Of a stretch of 7,869 nt of DNA, positions 1 through 7,223 are shown piece by piece. Position 1 is the first letter of the stretch; the number at the start of each line of letters is the position of its first letter. The stretch comes from Phycisphaerae bacterium (lineage in GTDB: Bacteria; Planctomycetota; Phycisphaerae; Sedimentisphaerales; Anaerobacaceae): positions 1-7,869 of the forward strand of contig DAOUVA010000189.1 in assembly GCA_030667885.1 (NCBI GenBank), written 5' to 3'. A model generated the notes under the pieces. That model did no database searches. It was given only the letters and a program-made list of their open reading frames with translations, and had not been told where the DNA came from. The translations under genes and the position numbers were made by a program.

Positions 1-1569
1 GCTGAATTCAGAGATGATGAGCATTCCCGGATAATGGAGAAAATAGGAGCGATTATTGAAGCCGAATCAAAGACTAAAGCCGTCCGGTTGGCTGATAAGT
101 CCGATGTTTCTCGTTCACTTGGTTCAGTGGAAAAACTTCAAGCCTATCTGCTCGAACAGCTCATAGCGCTCAAAGGTTTAGTTGCCAAAGAGAGCCAGGC
201 AGAAACAGAAAAGGCGGCGGCGGAAATTTTAGGAGAAGATACCGAGTCACTTGATACGAGTGTAGAAGAATCGCTCAAAGAAATGACTAAAGAACTGGAT
301 GATTTCATCAAGAAACAAAAAAAGATCATGCAGGAAAGAGAAATGATTATGGATAAACCGCCGGAAGATTTCAGTTCGGAGGATGAGGAGAAGCTGGAAG
401 AGCTTGCGATGGACCAATCCAAACTGGCGGAGGTTTTGTCGGATGTAGTGAACGATTTTACAAATCTGGATCTGCTGGATTTCGGAGACGACGCAATGGT
501 TGCCTCGATGAAAAGCCTCTACGAGGAAGCCGAAAAGCTTGCCGAACAAGCCATGGAAGCGGCGGATATGCGACAAGAGCGGGTGGACGCCCATCGGTTG
601 GAAACCGAAGAGGTGGAGATGGCCGAGGAGCTGATGATAAACTGTGAGGCGACGCTTGGTTTTCATGACAACATACAATTTATCGCGGAAATTCCCGAGG
701 ATGAGCAGATGTTTGCGCCTTTAGCAGAGTTGCCATCGGAACTCGAAGATCTTTTGTCTGATTTGATAACGACGGAAGAGGAGATGCGGCCGGAGGTGGA
801 AGATATCGGCAGCTATCTTAATTCACTGGACCATACGGCCGGTCCGGTTTCCGACGGTACGATAAGCAGTACCAGTGCCAAAGGCAAAACCGGCGACCAG
901 AAGCCGGAGGATAATGTCATTCAGGGTCGCAGTGGAGCCGGACGTACAGGTATGTCCGACGGCCAGTTGGTAGAGCCGGTAGCCAAGGCACTTTCTGATA
1001 ATGAGTACGGTCTGCGGGAACGAGCATCGAACACGCCTCTGGAAAGCGGACAGGTCAAGGATGAGGACACGAAGGCACAGACGGGAGGAACAGGGCTCGG
1101 CAAGGGCAGCGACAGCACTTCTATGTTCGGGGTAGGGGGTAAACTGCCTCCGAGTGTATTGGATAAGATGAAAGCTACAGAGGAAAAGCAACTCAATATC
1201 CGTCAGTCGACACAGGAGCTTGTGCTCAAGCTCGAAAGCCACAATCTGCCGACAATGGGACTTAAGCAATCCATTCAGGCGATGAAAGGGGTGGAAGAGT
1301 CTATCAATACTCGCAGCGGAGTAGGTATCCGAGGAGCTTACGATGAAGTTGTCGACTCGTTAAAGAAATCACACCGGGCGTTAGGCAGACAAATTGTGCT
1401 GCAATATAGCGGCGAGAAAGCAACGGACAAGAAGCTGAACGATATGCTTTCCGGACAGCAACAGAATCGTTTTAAGGGCTATGAGCATATGATAAGCGCC
1501 TATTTCGAGGCGCTGGCTCAGGGCATAGATAAAGGACAGAAGGCCGAAGGCAGCAAACAGGATAAATAA
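1..1569 (+). CDS. Acidic coiled-coil protein of unknown function, C-terminal part (5' end outside window)
   Basis: The frame is open from base 1 to the TAA at 1567-1569 (522 residues visible). The first ATG (34) has no convincing ribosome binding site, so the true start is probably upstream; numbering below counts that ATG as residue 1. Residues 1-260 are very rich in Glu, Asp, Lys, Leu, Ala and Met in heptad-like patterns, predicting long helices or coiled coils. Residues 268-370 form a Gly/Ser/Thr-rich linker with phrases such as SAKGKTGDQ, GRSGAGRTG and LESGQVKD. Residues 371-495 are helical again and end in YEHMISAYFEALAQ. I see no tryptophan, one cysteine and no transmembrane segment in the visible part. 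The linker and C-terminal motif resemble, from memory, large planctomycete hypothetical proteins, some DUF4175-like, often near MoxR/VWA genes. This assignment is tentative and no catalytic motif was found. The next gene starts 30 bases downstream on the same strand, suggesting one operon. Confidence 0.85.
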   Translation, partial: AEFRDDEHSRIMEKIGAIIEAESKTKAVRLADKSDVSRSLGSVEKLQAYLLEQLIALKGLVAKESQAETEKAAAEILGEDTESLDTSVEESLKEMTKELDDFIKKQKKIMQEREMIMDKPPEDFSSEDEEKLEELAMDQSKLAEVLSDVVNDFTNLDLLDFGDDAMVASMKSLYEEAEKLAEQAMEAADMRQERVDAHRLETEEVEMAEELMINCEATLGFHDNIQFIAEIPEDEQMFAPLAELPSELEDLLSDLITTEEEMRPEVEDIGSYLNSLDHTAGPVSDGTISSTSAKGKTGDQKPEDNVIQGRSGAGRTGMSDGQLVEPVAKALSDNEYGLRERASNTPLESGQVKDEDTKAQTGGTGLGKGSDSTSMFGVGGKLPPSVLDKMKATEEKQLNIRQSTQELVLKLESHNLPTMGLKQSIQAMKGVEESINTRSGVGIRGAYDEVVDSLKKSHRALGRQIVLQYSGEKATDKKLNDMLSGQQQNRFKGYEHMISAYFEALAQGIDKGQKAEGSKQDK

Positions 1570-1599
1570 TAAAGGAACATTTTTGGACTTAGTGACAGT

Positions 1600-4155
1600 A
1601 TGTTGAAAGTGGTGTTTTCAAAAGGACGGATAATATGGTTGCTGTGCGCAGCGGCGATAGCTTTATTTATCTGCAATGTCGGGCGGACCTCAGAAAATGG
1701 AAGGTCCGTTCCATGGCATCTTGAAGATGCGGCATTTCGAATTCGCATTGAGAAAGATTCTGCTTACTCACAGGGGCCCGATGTCCACCTGTCCGATTCG
1801 AGAAAATCAGAGGACAAGAGGCAATGGAGTGGCTCATACTACAGACTCAATGGAAAAGTCTATAAAAAGGGCATCACTATGTCCTGTCCCGGGAAAGCTA
1901 CTTACAAACACAAGAAAGAGTATAGGCGTTTTGTAGCATTGGCCGGGCTTAGTGACAAGGCCGATCCGAATATGTCTGTCAGGCTTGAGGTTTATGCTGA
2001 CAAAAGGAGAATTTTCAAATCCGAGCCGATAACCAAGTATATGCTGCCGATTGAAATTAATGTTGGTCTTCCATCGACAGCCAAGGAGATAAAATTAGCC
2101 ACAACGGGTTCCGATATGAAAGGCAAGCGGCGGCTAAGTCTGGTTGATGCAGGTTTTCTTTTAAGAGGGGAAAATCCTGAGGTCTCTTATGCGAAGCTCT
2201 ATATGCCCGGATATGATGCGAGGGATTTCGAATCGGTCGTTTTTACCGCTATAGGGCAGCAGGTGCCCAGCCGGATTTTTCAGGCCCAGCAGGATGAGCC
2301 GATGGAAATACTTTTCGACAATTCCCGCGGCAGTACAATCTATTTCGTTTATCTTGTGCCGAAAGATAAATATAAACCCGCCTCCTCAGCATGGGAACCA
2401 AAAGCAGGAGTAACTTTAGAGACAAGATATACAACGAAGAATTATTCTGAGTGTAAGGAACTGTCGGGGTTATTGAAGGTGTGGAATAGTTCCGCCAAGC
2501 CTGTGGATAAGACTCTGGTTGACAATGTTCACCATTCATTTCCAATTCATCATTTACCAGATTTAAAAGGTGACAAACCTCGCCTGGCGCTATATCGATA
2601 CGAGGGTTTCTTCGGTATTGAGAAGGCTGGTAAATACGTTTTCGCTACGGCCTCGAACTGGGCATCGCACCTGCTCGTCGATGGTAAGCTGGTGATAAGC
2701 TGGCCCGGGGAACACAGCTATAGCTCCGGTATCAGGGGTCAAAAACAAGGTGAGGTTTCTCTGAAAGCGGGAATACATAAGCTGGAATATCTGAACTACA
2801 GTCCATGGGGCAAAATGTTTACGTTAGCCGCATGGCAAAAGCCAAAGGAAAAATTAGGTCTTATGGCCAGAGATGATTTTCTGCCTGTTGAAAGATTTTT
2901 ATCAACGGCGATTGGATATAAAGACCTGACTAAAGACGGCGGCAGCTTTAAATGGCAGATAACCGATGATTGGCGGCTGGACCAGGGCAAGGAGGCTATG
3001 GTTCGGGTGCGATTTGATGTGATGGAAGCAAGGCAGGATGGTTATTATTCATACAGGTGGAAATTCGACGATGGGAAAATCGAGACCGGCAAAAGTATAG
3101 AGCATGTTTTTTTGCGACCTCAGATGCGCACAGTAATACTTGAAGTGCTCAGAGACAGTAATGTTGTTACTGAAGTTAAACAGGAAATCAATGTCCATAT
3201 TATATCGGATAAAATCCAGCTTGAGCCGGTGAGTGAACAAGCCTTTGAGAAAGCTATATCGGAAAGTGACTTTGACAAGCTGCCAATAGGTGATATTGTC
3301 AATTTGTATGCCTTTGCCGATGGTCTTGAGCGTCAGCTATGGAGGCAACGGGCTGTGGCGGCTTTAATGAAGAGGATGGATGAGCTTGTGTCGGATTCAG
3401 AGCATTGGAATTTCTGCCTTGAGTTGGGTCAGTACCTGCGTTCGTCTCCTCTCAGGCAATATGAACAGGCGTTGACACTTTTCAGTCGTCTTTCGGAACA
3501 ATCAGCAGGTAATACATTGGTTTATCAAGGTGCGGTGGTATCTCAGGCAGAATTGTTGGTGCAGTGTTTCGGAAAAGCTCAGGAGGCGTTAAAGGTTCTA
3601 AATCAGCTCGAAAATAGGAAAAAGTTAGACAATAAAATAGTTACTCGGTTCAGAGTGACCAAGGCTGAAGCTCTGATTGCTTTGGAGCGGGGTGAACAGG
3701 CAAGGGAAATACTTCAAGATCAGCAGGCAGCGAACAGTATCAAACAGCAGGTTAAGGATGTTGGTATGCTGCGTCATGCGAGGCAGTTGGCGGATAACGC
3801 AGATGAGCCGGAACAGCTTGATTATGCGATGGAGAATATCGAGAAAATAATTGCTGATGACCCAGTCAAGTTACTGCTGCCGAATTTGAACCTGATAAGG
3901 CTGGATGTGCATTTGGCAAGGAAAGAATATTTAATCGCATTTTATTTAGCTGAGCGGCTGAATAAGCTCGAATTAAGTAACTACAATCGGTCACAGATGC
4001 TGGTCCGTCAGATAAAAGCACTCTGCGGTATCGAGGCCGTAGAGCAAGCCAAGGTTATTTACGAAACCATGATGTCAGACTATCCCTACAGCCCGGCGGT
4101 GGCGGAGGCCAAGAAGGCTATTGTTGAGACAGTCGTTGCAGGGCAAAAACGATAG
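1600..4155 (+). CDS. Exported multidomain protein: NPCBM-like, PA14-like and PKD-like domains plus TPR-like helical tail
   Basis: This is a complete 851-residue protein. Residues 1-10 are basic and 11-27 hydrophobic (IIWLLCAAAIALFICNV), a signal peptide or N-terminal anchor. Residues about 60-188 match the NPCBM pattern: DVHLSD, then LNGKVYKKGI, RRFVALAGLSD, VRLEVYADKRRIFKS and a closing VDAGFLL strand. Residues about 318-412 look PA14-like (YEGFFGIEKAGKYVFATAS, LLVDGKLVI, LKAGIHKLEYLNY). Residues about 460-535 look like a PKD fold, with WKFDDG in place of the usual W-x-FGDG. Residues 545-848 are helical with TPR/SEL-like spacing. No hydrolase motif is seen, so a binding, structural or assembly role outside the cytoplasm is inferred. 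ATG 1600 is chosen because it sits just before the signal sequence; AAAGGA at 1571-1576 is too far upstream to serve it well, so translation may be coupled to the preceding gene. Domain boundaries are estimates by eye. The NPCBM and PKD calls are firmer than PA14. Confidence 0.9.
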   Translation: MLKVVFSKGRIIWLLCAAAIALFICNVGRTSENGRSVPWHLEDAAFRIRIEKDSAYSQGPDVHLSDSRKSEDKRQWSGSYYRLNGKVYKKGITMSCPGKATYKHKKEYRRFVALAGLSDKADPNMSVRLEVYADKRRIFKSEPITKYMLPIEINVGLPSTAKEIKLATTGSDMKGKRRLSLVDAGFLLRGENPEVSYAKLYMPGYDARDFESVVFTAIGQQVPSRIFQAQQDEPMEILFDNSRGSTIYFVYLVPKDKYKPASSAWEPKAGVTLETRYTTKNYSECKELSGLLKVWNSSAKPVDKTLVDNVHHSFPIHHLPDLKGDKPRLALYRYEGFFGIEKAGKYVFATASNWASHLLVDGKLVISWPGEHSYSSGIRGQKQGEVSLKAGIHKLEYLNYSPWGKMFTLAAWQKPKEKLGLMARDDFLPVERFLSTAIGYKDLTKDGGSFKWQITDDWRLDQGKEAMVRVRFDVMEARQDGYYSYRWKFDDGKIETGKSIEHVFLRPQMRTVILEVLRDSNVVTEVKQEINVHIISDKIQLEPVSEQAFEKAISESDFDKLPIGDIVNLYAFADGLERQLWRQRAVAALMKRMDELVSDSEHWNFCLELGQYLRSSPLRQYEQALTLFSRLSEQSAGNTLVYQGAVVSQAELLVQCFGKAQEALKVLNQLENRKKLDNKIVTRFRVTKAEALIALERGEQAREILQDQQAANSIKQQVKDVGMLRHARQLADNADEPEQLDYAMENIEKIIADDPVKLLLPNLNLIRLDVHLARKEYLIAFYLAERLNKLELSNYNRSQMLVRQIKALCGIEAVEQAKVIYETMMSDYPYSPAVAEAKKAIVETVVAGQKR

Positions 4156-4192
4156 CCAGTATTCACGTAATTTTAAAATATTCGGTCCGACT
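4156..4192. other. Short tail-to-tail spacer between convergent genes
   Basis: Thirty-seven AT-rich bases separate the stop of the + strand multidomain gene from the stop of the - strand oxidoreductase. It contains a small AT palindrome (ATTTTAAAAT) but no GC-rich stem followed by a T-run on either strand. No intrinsic terminator can be supported here. Confidence 0.6.
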
Positions 4193-5584
4193 CTATAGGG
4201 TCCACGGTTTTCTATATTTGTAGTGCAGCAAGTTATTAGCGCTTCTGTTATTAATAGCACGTTCTTTCTTTGGGTCCCATTCGATTCGAGACTTCGTAGC
4301 CAGAGCGATATTTGCCAAGTGAGCAAAGGTTGTTGAGCGGTGGCCTGTTTCCATGTCACAATTGGTTTTCTTGCGGGTCTTCATACAATCAAGGAAGTTT
4401 CGAATATGCTGGACGGTAAGGTCACCATCTATTTTATTGCCTGCGAACGGTTCGATATTTGAGCCGCTATCCTGGAATTGCCCTGCTTTTGAAGGGGCGA
4501 TTTTGTAGCCGGTTTCTCCGCTTGTGCCTGCGTAAAGGTTTCCGAGGGTGCCCCGGAACTCTACCTCTCCTTCTATTAAGGCTGGGCCTCCGTTAGCTTC
4601 GTATTGACCGAAAATAAGCAATGATCCCGAGGGCATTTCGAAAATTACCTCCATCGTATCGGGAATTGTCCGGTCGTCATCAAGGGCAAATCTTCCACCA
4701 TGGGCGGATATCGAGACAGGCGCCTGCTCTGACAACATCCATCGCATGGCGTCACAATAGTGCACGCCCCAGTTGGCCATCTGAGATGAATAAATCTGTA
4801 ACCAGCGGAACTTGTATAATGAAATATTGTTTTTGTAAGGGCGTTTTGGCCTGGGTCCAAGCCACATATCCCAATCCAGACCTTCCGGCGGGGCCGTATC
4901 GGGGAATTGGCCAATGCCGTTTGGATACATATTGCTTATTCTGTAAGCCCGGGCTACCGTTACCTTGCCGATTTTTCCTGCCTGAAGTTTGTCGGCGATT
5001 TGCATGTATGATTTAGAGGAGCGTCTGTGAAGGCCGACCTGGATTACTCTGTTATATCGCTTTGCAGCTTCAACCATCTTTCGGCCTTCAAGTATAGTTA
5101 TCGAAAGCGGTTTTTCGACATACACATCTTTTCCGGCCTGACATGCCATGATAGCCTGAACAGCGTGCCAGTGGTCGGGTGAGGCAATAACTACCGCGTC
5201 GATGTCTTTGCGGTCGAGCAGGCGGCGGAAATCCTTGTATCGTGTGACGTTGCGGTTCAGTTTTTCAGTCATCTTCGGGACCCTGCCGCCTAAAGAATCT
5301 TTGAGCTTTTTATCGACTTTCGAATAATCTCTGTCCAAGTACGGCTGGTAAACATCGCAAAGGGCGGCAACTTCAATGTCATCCTGTTTTAAGAAGCCAT
5401 TTAGAAGCTGTGTGCCTCGATTGCCGACGCCGATAAAACCTACACGAATTTTTTCATTGGCACCGCGTGCCGTTTTTATCAGAGGAACACCTATGGCATT
5501 TAAGCCTAATGTGACCGAAGCCGCCGCGGCGGTCGAGTTTTTCAGGAATTTTCGTCTTGTAGTTTTTTGTTTGTTTTCATTCAT
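4193..5584 (-). CDS. Gfo/Idh/MocA family oxidoreductase with Tat signal
   Basis: A 463-residue NAD(P)-dependent sugar-type oxidoreductase. A twin-arginine signal opens the protein (TTRRKFLKN at 8-16, then Ala/Leu-rich to about residue 36), so export in folded form with bound cofactor is predicted, as known for Zymomonas glucose-fructose oxidoreductase. The Rossmann glycine motif is GFIGVGNRG (49-57). Asp77 ends the second strand, which favours NAD(H). The family signature EKP is at 157-159 with Lys158 as the likely catalytic lysine, and GVHYCDAMRW (273-282) supplies the His/Asp pair of the active site. The C-terminal part (RSTTFAHLANIA, then WDPKKE and a final YRKPW) is typical of the Tat-exported subgroup common in Planctomycetes and Bacteroidetes. 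Start: ATG preceded by GGAGAT six bases upstream. It lies 55 bases after the sulfatase and is probably co-transcribed with it. The exact substrate cannot be read; a sugar or sugar acid from glycan breakdown is inferred. Confidence 0.95.
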   Translation of the reverse strand: MNENKQKTTRRKFLKNSTAAAASVTLGLNAIGVPLIKTARGANEKIRVGFIGVGNRGTQLLNGFLKQDDIEVAALCDVYQPYLDRDYSKVDKKLKDSLGGRVPKMTEKLNRNVTRYKDFRRLLDRKDIDAVVIASPDHWHAVQAIMACQAGKDVYVEKPLSITILEGRKMVEAAKRYNRVIQVGLHRRSSKSYMQIADKLQAGKIGKVTVARAYRISNMYPNGIGQFPDTAPPEGLDWDMWLGPRPKRPYKNNISLYKFRWLQIYSSQMANWGVHYCDAMRWMLSEQAPVSISAHGGRFALDDDRTIPDTMEVIFEMPSGSLLIFGQYEANGGPALIEGEVEFRGTLGNLYAGTSGETGYKIAPSKAGQFQDSGSNIEPFAGNKIDGDLTVQHIRNFLDCMKTRKKTNCDMETGHRSTTFAHLANIALATKSRIEWDPKKERAINNRSANNLLHYKYRKPWTL

Positions 5585-5590
5585 TTTGTT

Positions 5591-5596
5591 ATCTCC
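5591..5596 (-). promoter_or_regulatory. Ribosome binding site of the Gfo/Idh/MocA gene
   Basis: Reads GGAGAT on the minus strand, six bases before the ATG at 5584. It fixes that start over a second, out-of-frame ATG four bases further in. Confidence 0.75.
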
Positions 5597-5639
5597 AAAA
5601 GTCTTTAGTATTTTCCTTCAAATAGGAGTAAATGGAATT

Positions 5640-7025
5640 TCAGCGATTGTGCTGTACTTTTTCTTCCCAATCTTTGAGTAACGATTTTAATTTTCGCAAG
5701 TCTTCTTCTCTGACGCTCAGGAGGTTATTATTTTCAGCGGGGTCTTTTTCGAGGTCGAAAAGATATTCTTTTATGTCGTTGCCGTTCTGCAGCCGGATAT
5801 ATTTCAAAGACCCATCCCGGACTGCTTTTCTTGTATTTTCACCTCTTCGTGCACGCCAGAAAAGCGTGCGTTTTTGAGTTGGCTTGTGAGTTTCTATCGC
5901 TCTTAAAATATCTATGCCGTCAAATGGGCGGTTCTGTGGTGGTTTGGTACCGGCTGCTCTTACAATAGACCGGGAAAAATCCAAAGTTATACAGGTTTGA
6001 TGCGATACCGTATCGGCAGGGATTACGCCTGGCCATTTTACGATGCACGGCACTCTTATGCCGCCTTCGAAAAGATTTCCTTTATAGCCGGAATAGGGCG
6101 AATTATTGCCTTTGCTATTGGCGCCGTTATCGCTCATAAAGATAACGAGCGTGTTGTCTGCTACGTTTTTATCCTGTAATGCTCCAAGTATTTTCCCGAT
6201 ACCCTCATCCATCCGTTCAACCATTTCGGTATATGTTTCTCTGGTGCCTTTGTTGTAGTCGGCTTGAGCAACGGGTTGGTCCTTTTTGTCGTCAGGTCCC
6301 TGATAAGGAGTGTGTGGTGAGGTATATGGAACATAGAGGAAAAAAGGGCTGCTCGGTTGGCGTTGAATAAATTTGACTGCCTCTTCGGTGATAAGGTCCG
6401 TAAGGTAGCCTTCACGCCTGATAGTACTGTCATTTTGATAAAGAGCCGGCTGGCCGGTGTATTCGCAGTGGTGGAAATAATCGACTGCTCCGCCCACTGG
6501 GCCGAACCAGTAATCGAAACCATGCCTTAGAGGAAAGAATTTCTTCTCATATCCAAGGTGCCATTTACCGCAGATTGCTGTTGCGTAACCGGCATCTTTT
6601 AGCATTCGAGCAATGGTTGTCTGTTCAGCGGGAAGACCCATATCGTTTGTTTGGCGTAAACGGATGGCATCGTCGTAACGGCCGACGTTGCCGATACCAA
6701 GGGCACATTCCAAACCACCAACACGATGTTGATAACGGCCCGTCAGCAGGGCGGTCCTGGTTGGTGTGCATTCGGGTGCGTTGGAATAGAAGGTTGTAAA
6801 TCTGACTCCTTCGGTTGCCAGGCTATCAATGGCGGGGGTGCGAATATCAGTGCAGCCGTAACTTCCGAGGTCTCCGTATCCCAGGTCGTCGGCCATAATA
6901 AGAATAATATTTGGAACTCGAGTATTCGGGGAAGCGCCAAAATGACATCCGGGGCAAACAACACCAAGAGTGGTAAGTCCTGCGGTTTGAGCCAGAAACT
7001 GACGCCTTGTAATTCCCTTTCCCAT
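5640..7025 (-). CDS. Tat-exported type I (formylglycine) sulfatase, arylsulfatase/GalNAc-6-sulfatase-like
   Basis: A full-length 461-residue alkaline-phosphatase-superfamily sulfatase (S1 type) that hydrolyses sulfate esters. The Tat signal is ITRRQFLAQ (5-13) plus a hydrophobic stretch to about residue 24; cysteines 24 and 27 follow but do not form a canonical lipobox. The signature CTPTR is at 86-90, with Cys86 the residue oxidised to formylglycine. The expected active-site residues are present: Asp46-Asp47 (IMADDLGYGD), Lys154 and His156 (GKWHLG), His238 (SPHTP), Asp299-Asn300 (SDNG) and Lys315 (GYKGNLFEGG). The C-terminal subdomain includes RDGSLKYI and YLFDLEKDPAE. It should therefore be active, given a maturase (FGE or anSME), which is not in this window. 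Start: ATG with AAAGGA eight bases upstream. It is first in an apparent operon with the oxidoreductase. A sulfated polysaccharide or oligosaccharide substrate is inferred; linkage specificity cannot be read. Confidence 0.97.
   Translation of the reverse strand: MGKGITRRQFLAQTAGLTTLGVVCPGCHFGASPNTRVPNIILIMADDLGYGDLGSYGCTDIRTPAIDSLATEGVRFTTFYSNAPECTPTRTALLTGRYQHRVGGLECALGIGNVGRYDDAIRLRQTNDMGLPAEQTTIARMLKDAGYATAICGKWHLGYEKKFFPLRHGFDYWFGPVGGAVDYFHHCEYTGQPALYQNDSTIRREGYLTDLITEEAVKFIQRQPSSPFFLYVPYTSPHTPYQGPDDKKDQPVAQADYNKGTRETYTEMVERMDEGIGKILGALQDKNVADNTLVIFMSDNGANSKGNNSPYSGYKGNLFEGGIRVPCIVKWPGVIPADTVSHQTCITLDFSRSIVRAAGTKPPQNRPFDGIDILRAIETHKPTQKRTLFWRARRGENTRKAVRDGSLKYIRLQNGNDIKEYLFDLEKDPAENNNLLSVREEDLRKLKSLLKDWEEKVQHNR
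6756..6770 (-). other. Sulfatase formylglycine signature codons (C-T-P-T-R)
   Basis: The minus-strand codons TGC ACA CCA ACC AGG encode Cys86-Thr-Pro-Thr-Arg90, the C-x-P-x-R motif recognised by sulfatase-maturing enzymes. The first residue is Cys rather than Ser, so either an aerobic FGE or an anaerobic radical-SAM maturase could act on it. The LLTGR that follows completes the extended signature. Confidence 0.95.
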
Positions 7026-7033
7026 AATAATAT

Positions 7034-7039
7034 TCCTTT
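7034..7039 (-). promoter_or_regulatory. Ribosome binding site of the sulfatase gene
   Basis: AAAGGA on the minus strand, eight bases before the ATG at 7025. It supports that start, which lies just ahead of the twin-arginine signal. Confidence 0.7.
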
Positions 7040-7210
7040 AAATGGTAGAGTATGAAGATATCCTGTAATTCATATTGTAGGAATGTCTAAGACAATCGAA
7101 AAGGTAAATTTTTGGCTCTTCTGCAATAAAATTCGTGAATGTTGGTTGTTTTTCGGGTATTTTGTTATCTCAGTATGTTTCAAATTCCATTTTCGTTACT
7201 TTAATTAGAC

Positions 7211-7218
7211 AGAGAGGA
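7211..7218 (+). promoter_or_regulatory. Ribosome binding site that sets the TTG start of the dehydrogenase
   Basis: AGAGAGGA lies five bases before TTG at 7224. The codon immediately upstream of that TTG in frame is TAA (7221-7223), so no earlier start is possible. The next in-frame ATG is at codon 57, beyond the catalytic cysteine. The site and frame together strongly support TTG initiation. Confidence 0.8.
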
Positions 7219-7223
7219 CTTAA

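Larger units (their letters stand above)
7026..7223. promoter_or_regulatory. Divergent intergenic region, probable promoters for both flanking genes
   Basis: These 198 AT-rich bases lie between the minus-strand sulfatase and the plus-strand dehydrogenase, so both promoters should be here. On the minus strand, TACAAT (7074-7079) is a fair -10 element, but the hexamer 17 bases upstream (TTTTCG, 7097-7102) is a poor -35. No confident plus-strand promoter was found. An imperfect dyad (GTCT-A-AGAC at 7085-7093, flanked by ATTGT at 7074-7078 and ACAAT at 7092-7096) overlaps the candidate minus-strand promoter and could be an operator. This is weak evidence. No small gene or hairpin terminator is visible. 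Confidence 0.45.

Noticed and set aside
144..1269. Minus-strand open frames opposite the acidic coiled-coil gene (144-422, 247-678, 823-1269, 921-1196)
   Set aside because: Their Ser-, Phe- and Leu-rich products are what antisense reading of Glu/Lys-rich codons gives. They have no ribosome binding sites or recognisable domains.
4193..4198. CTATAG palindrome at the end of the oxidoreductase gene
   Set aside because: Six bases at a stop codon, easily due to chance, with no associated structure.
4621..5016. Plus-strand 131-residue open frame inside the oxidoreductase gene
   Set aside because: It is antisense to conserved Gfo/Idh/MocA coding sequence, shows no known domain and lacks a credible start site.
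6941..6970. Lipoprotein signal in the sulfatase (cysteines 24 and 27 after the hydrophobic stretch)
   Set aside because: Neither GVVC nor CPGC fits the L-[AS]-[GA]-C lipobox well, so only a Tat signal is claimed. Lipidation remains possible but unsupported.
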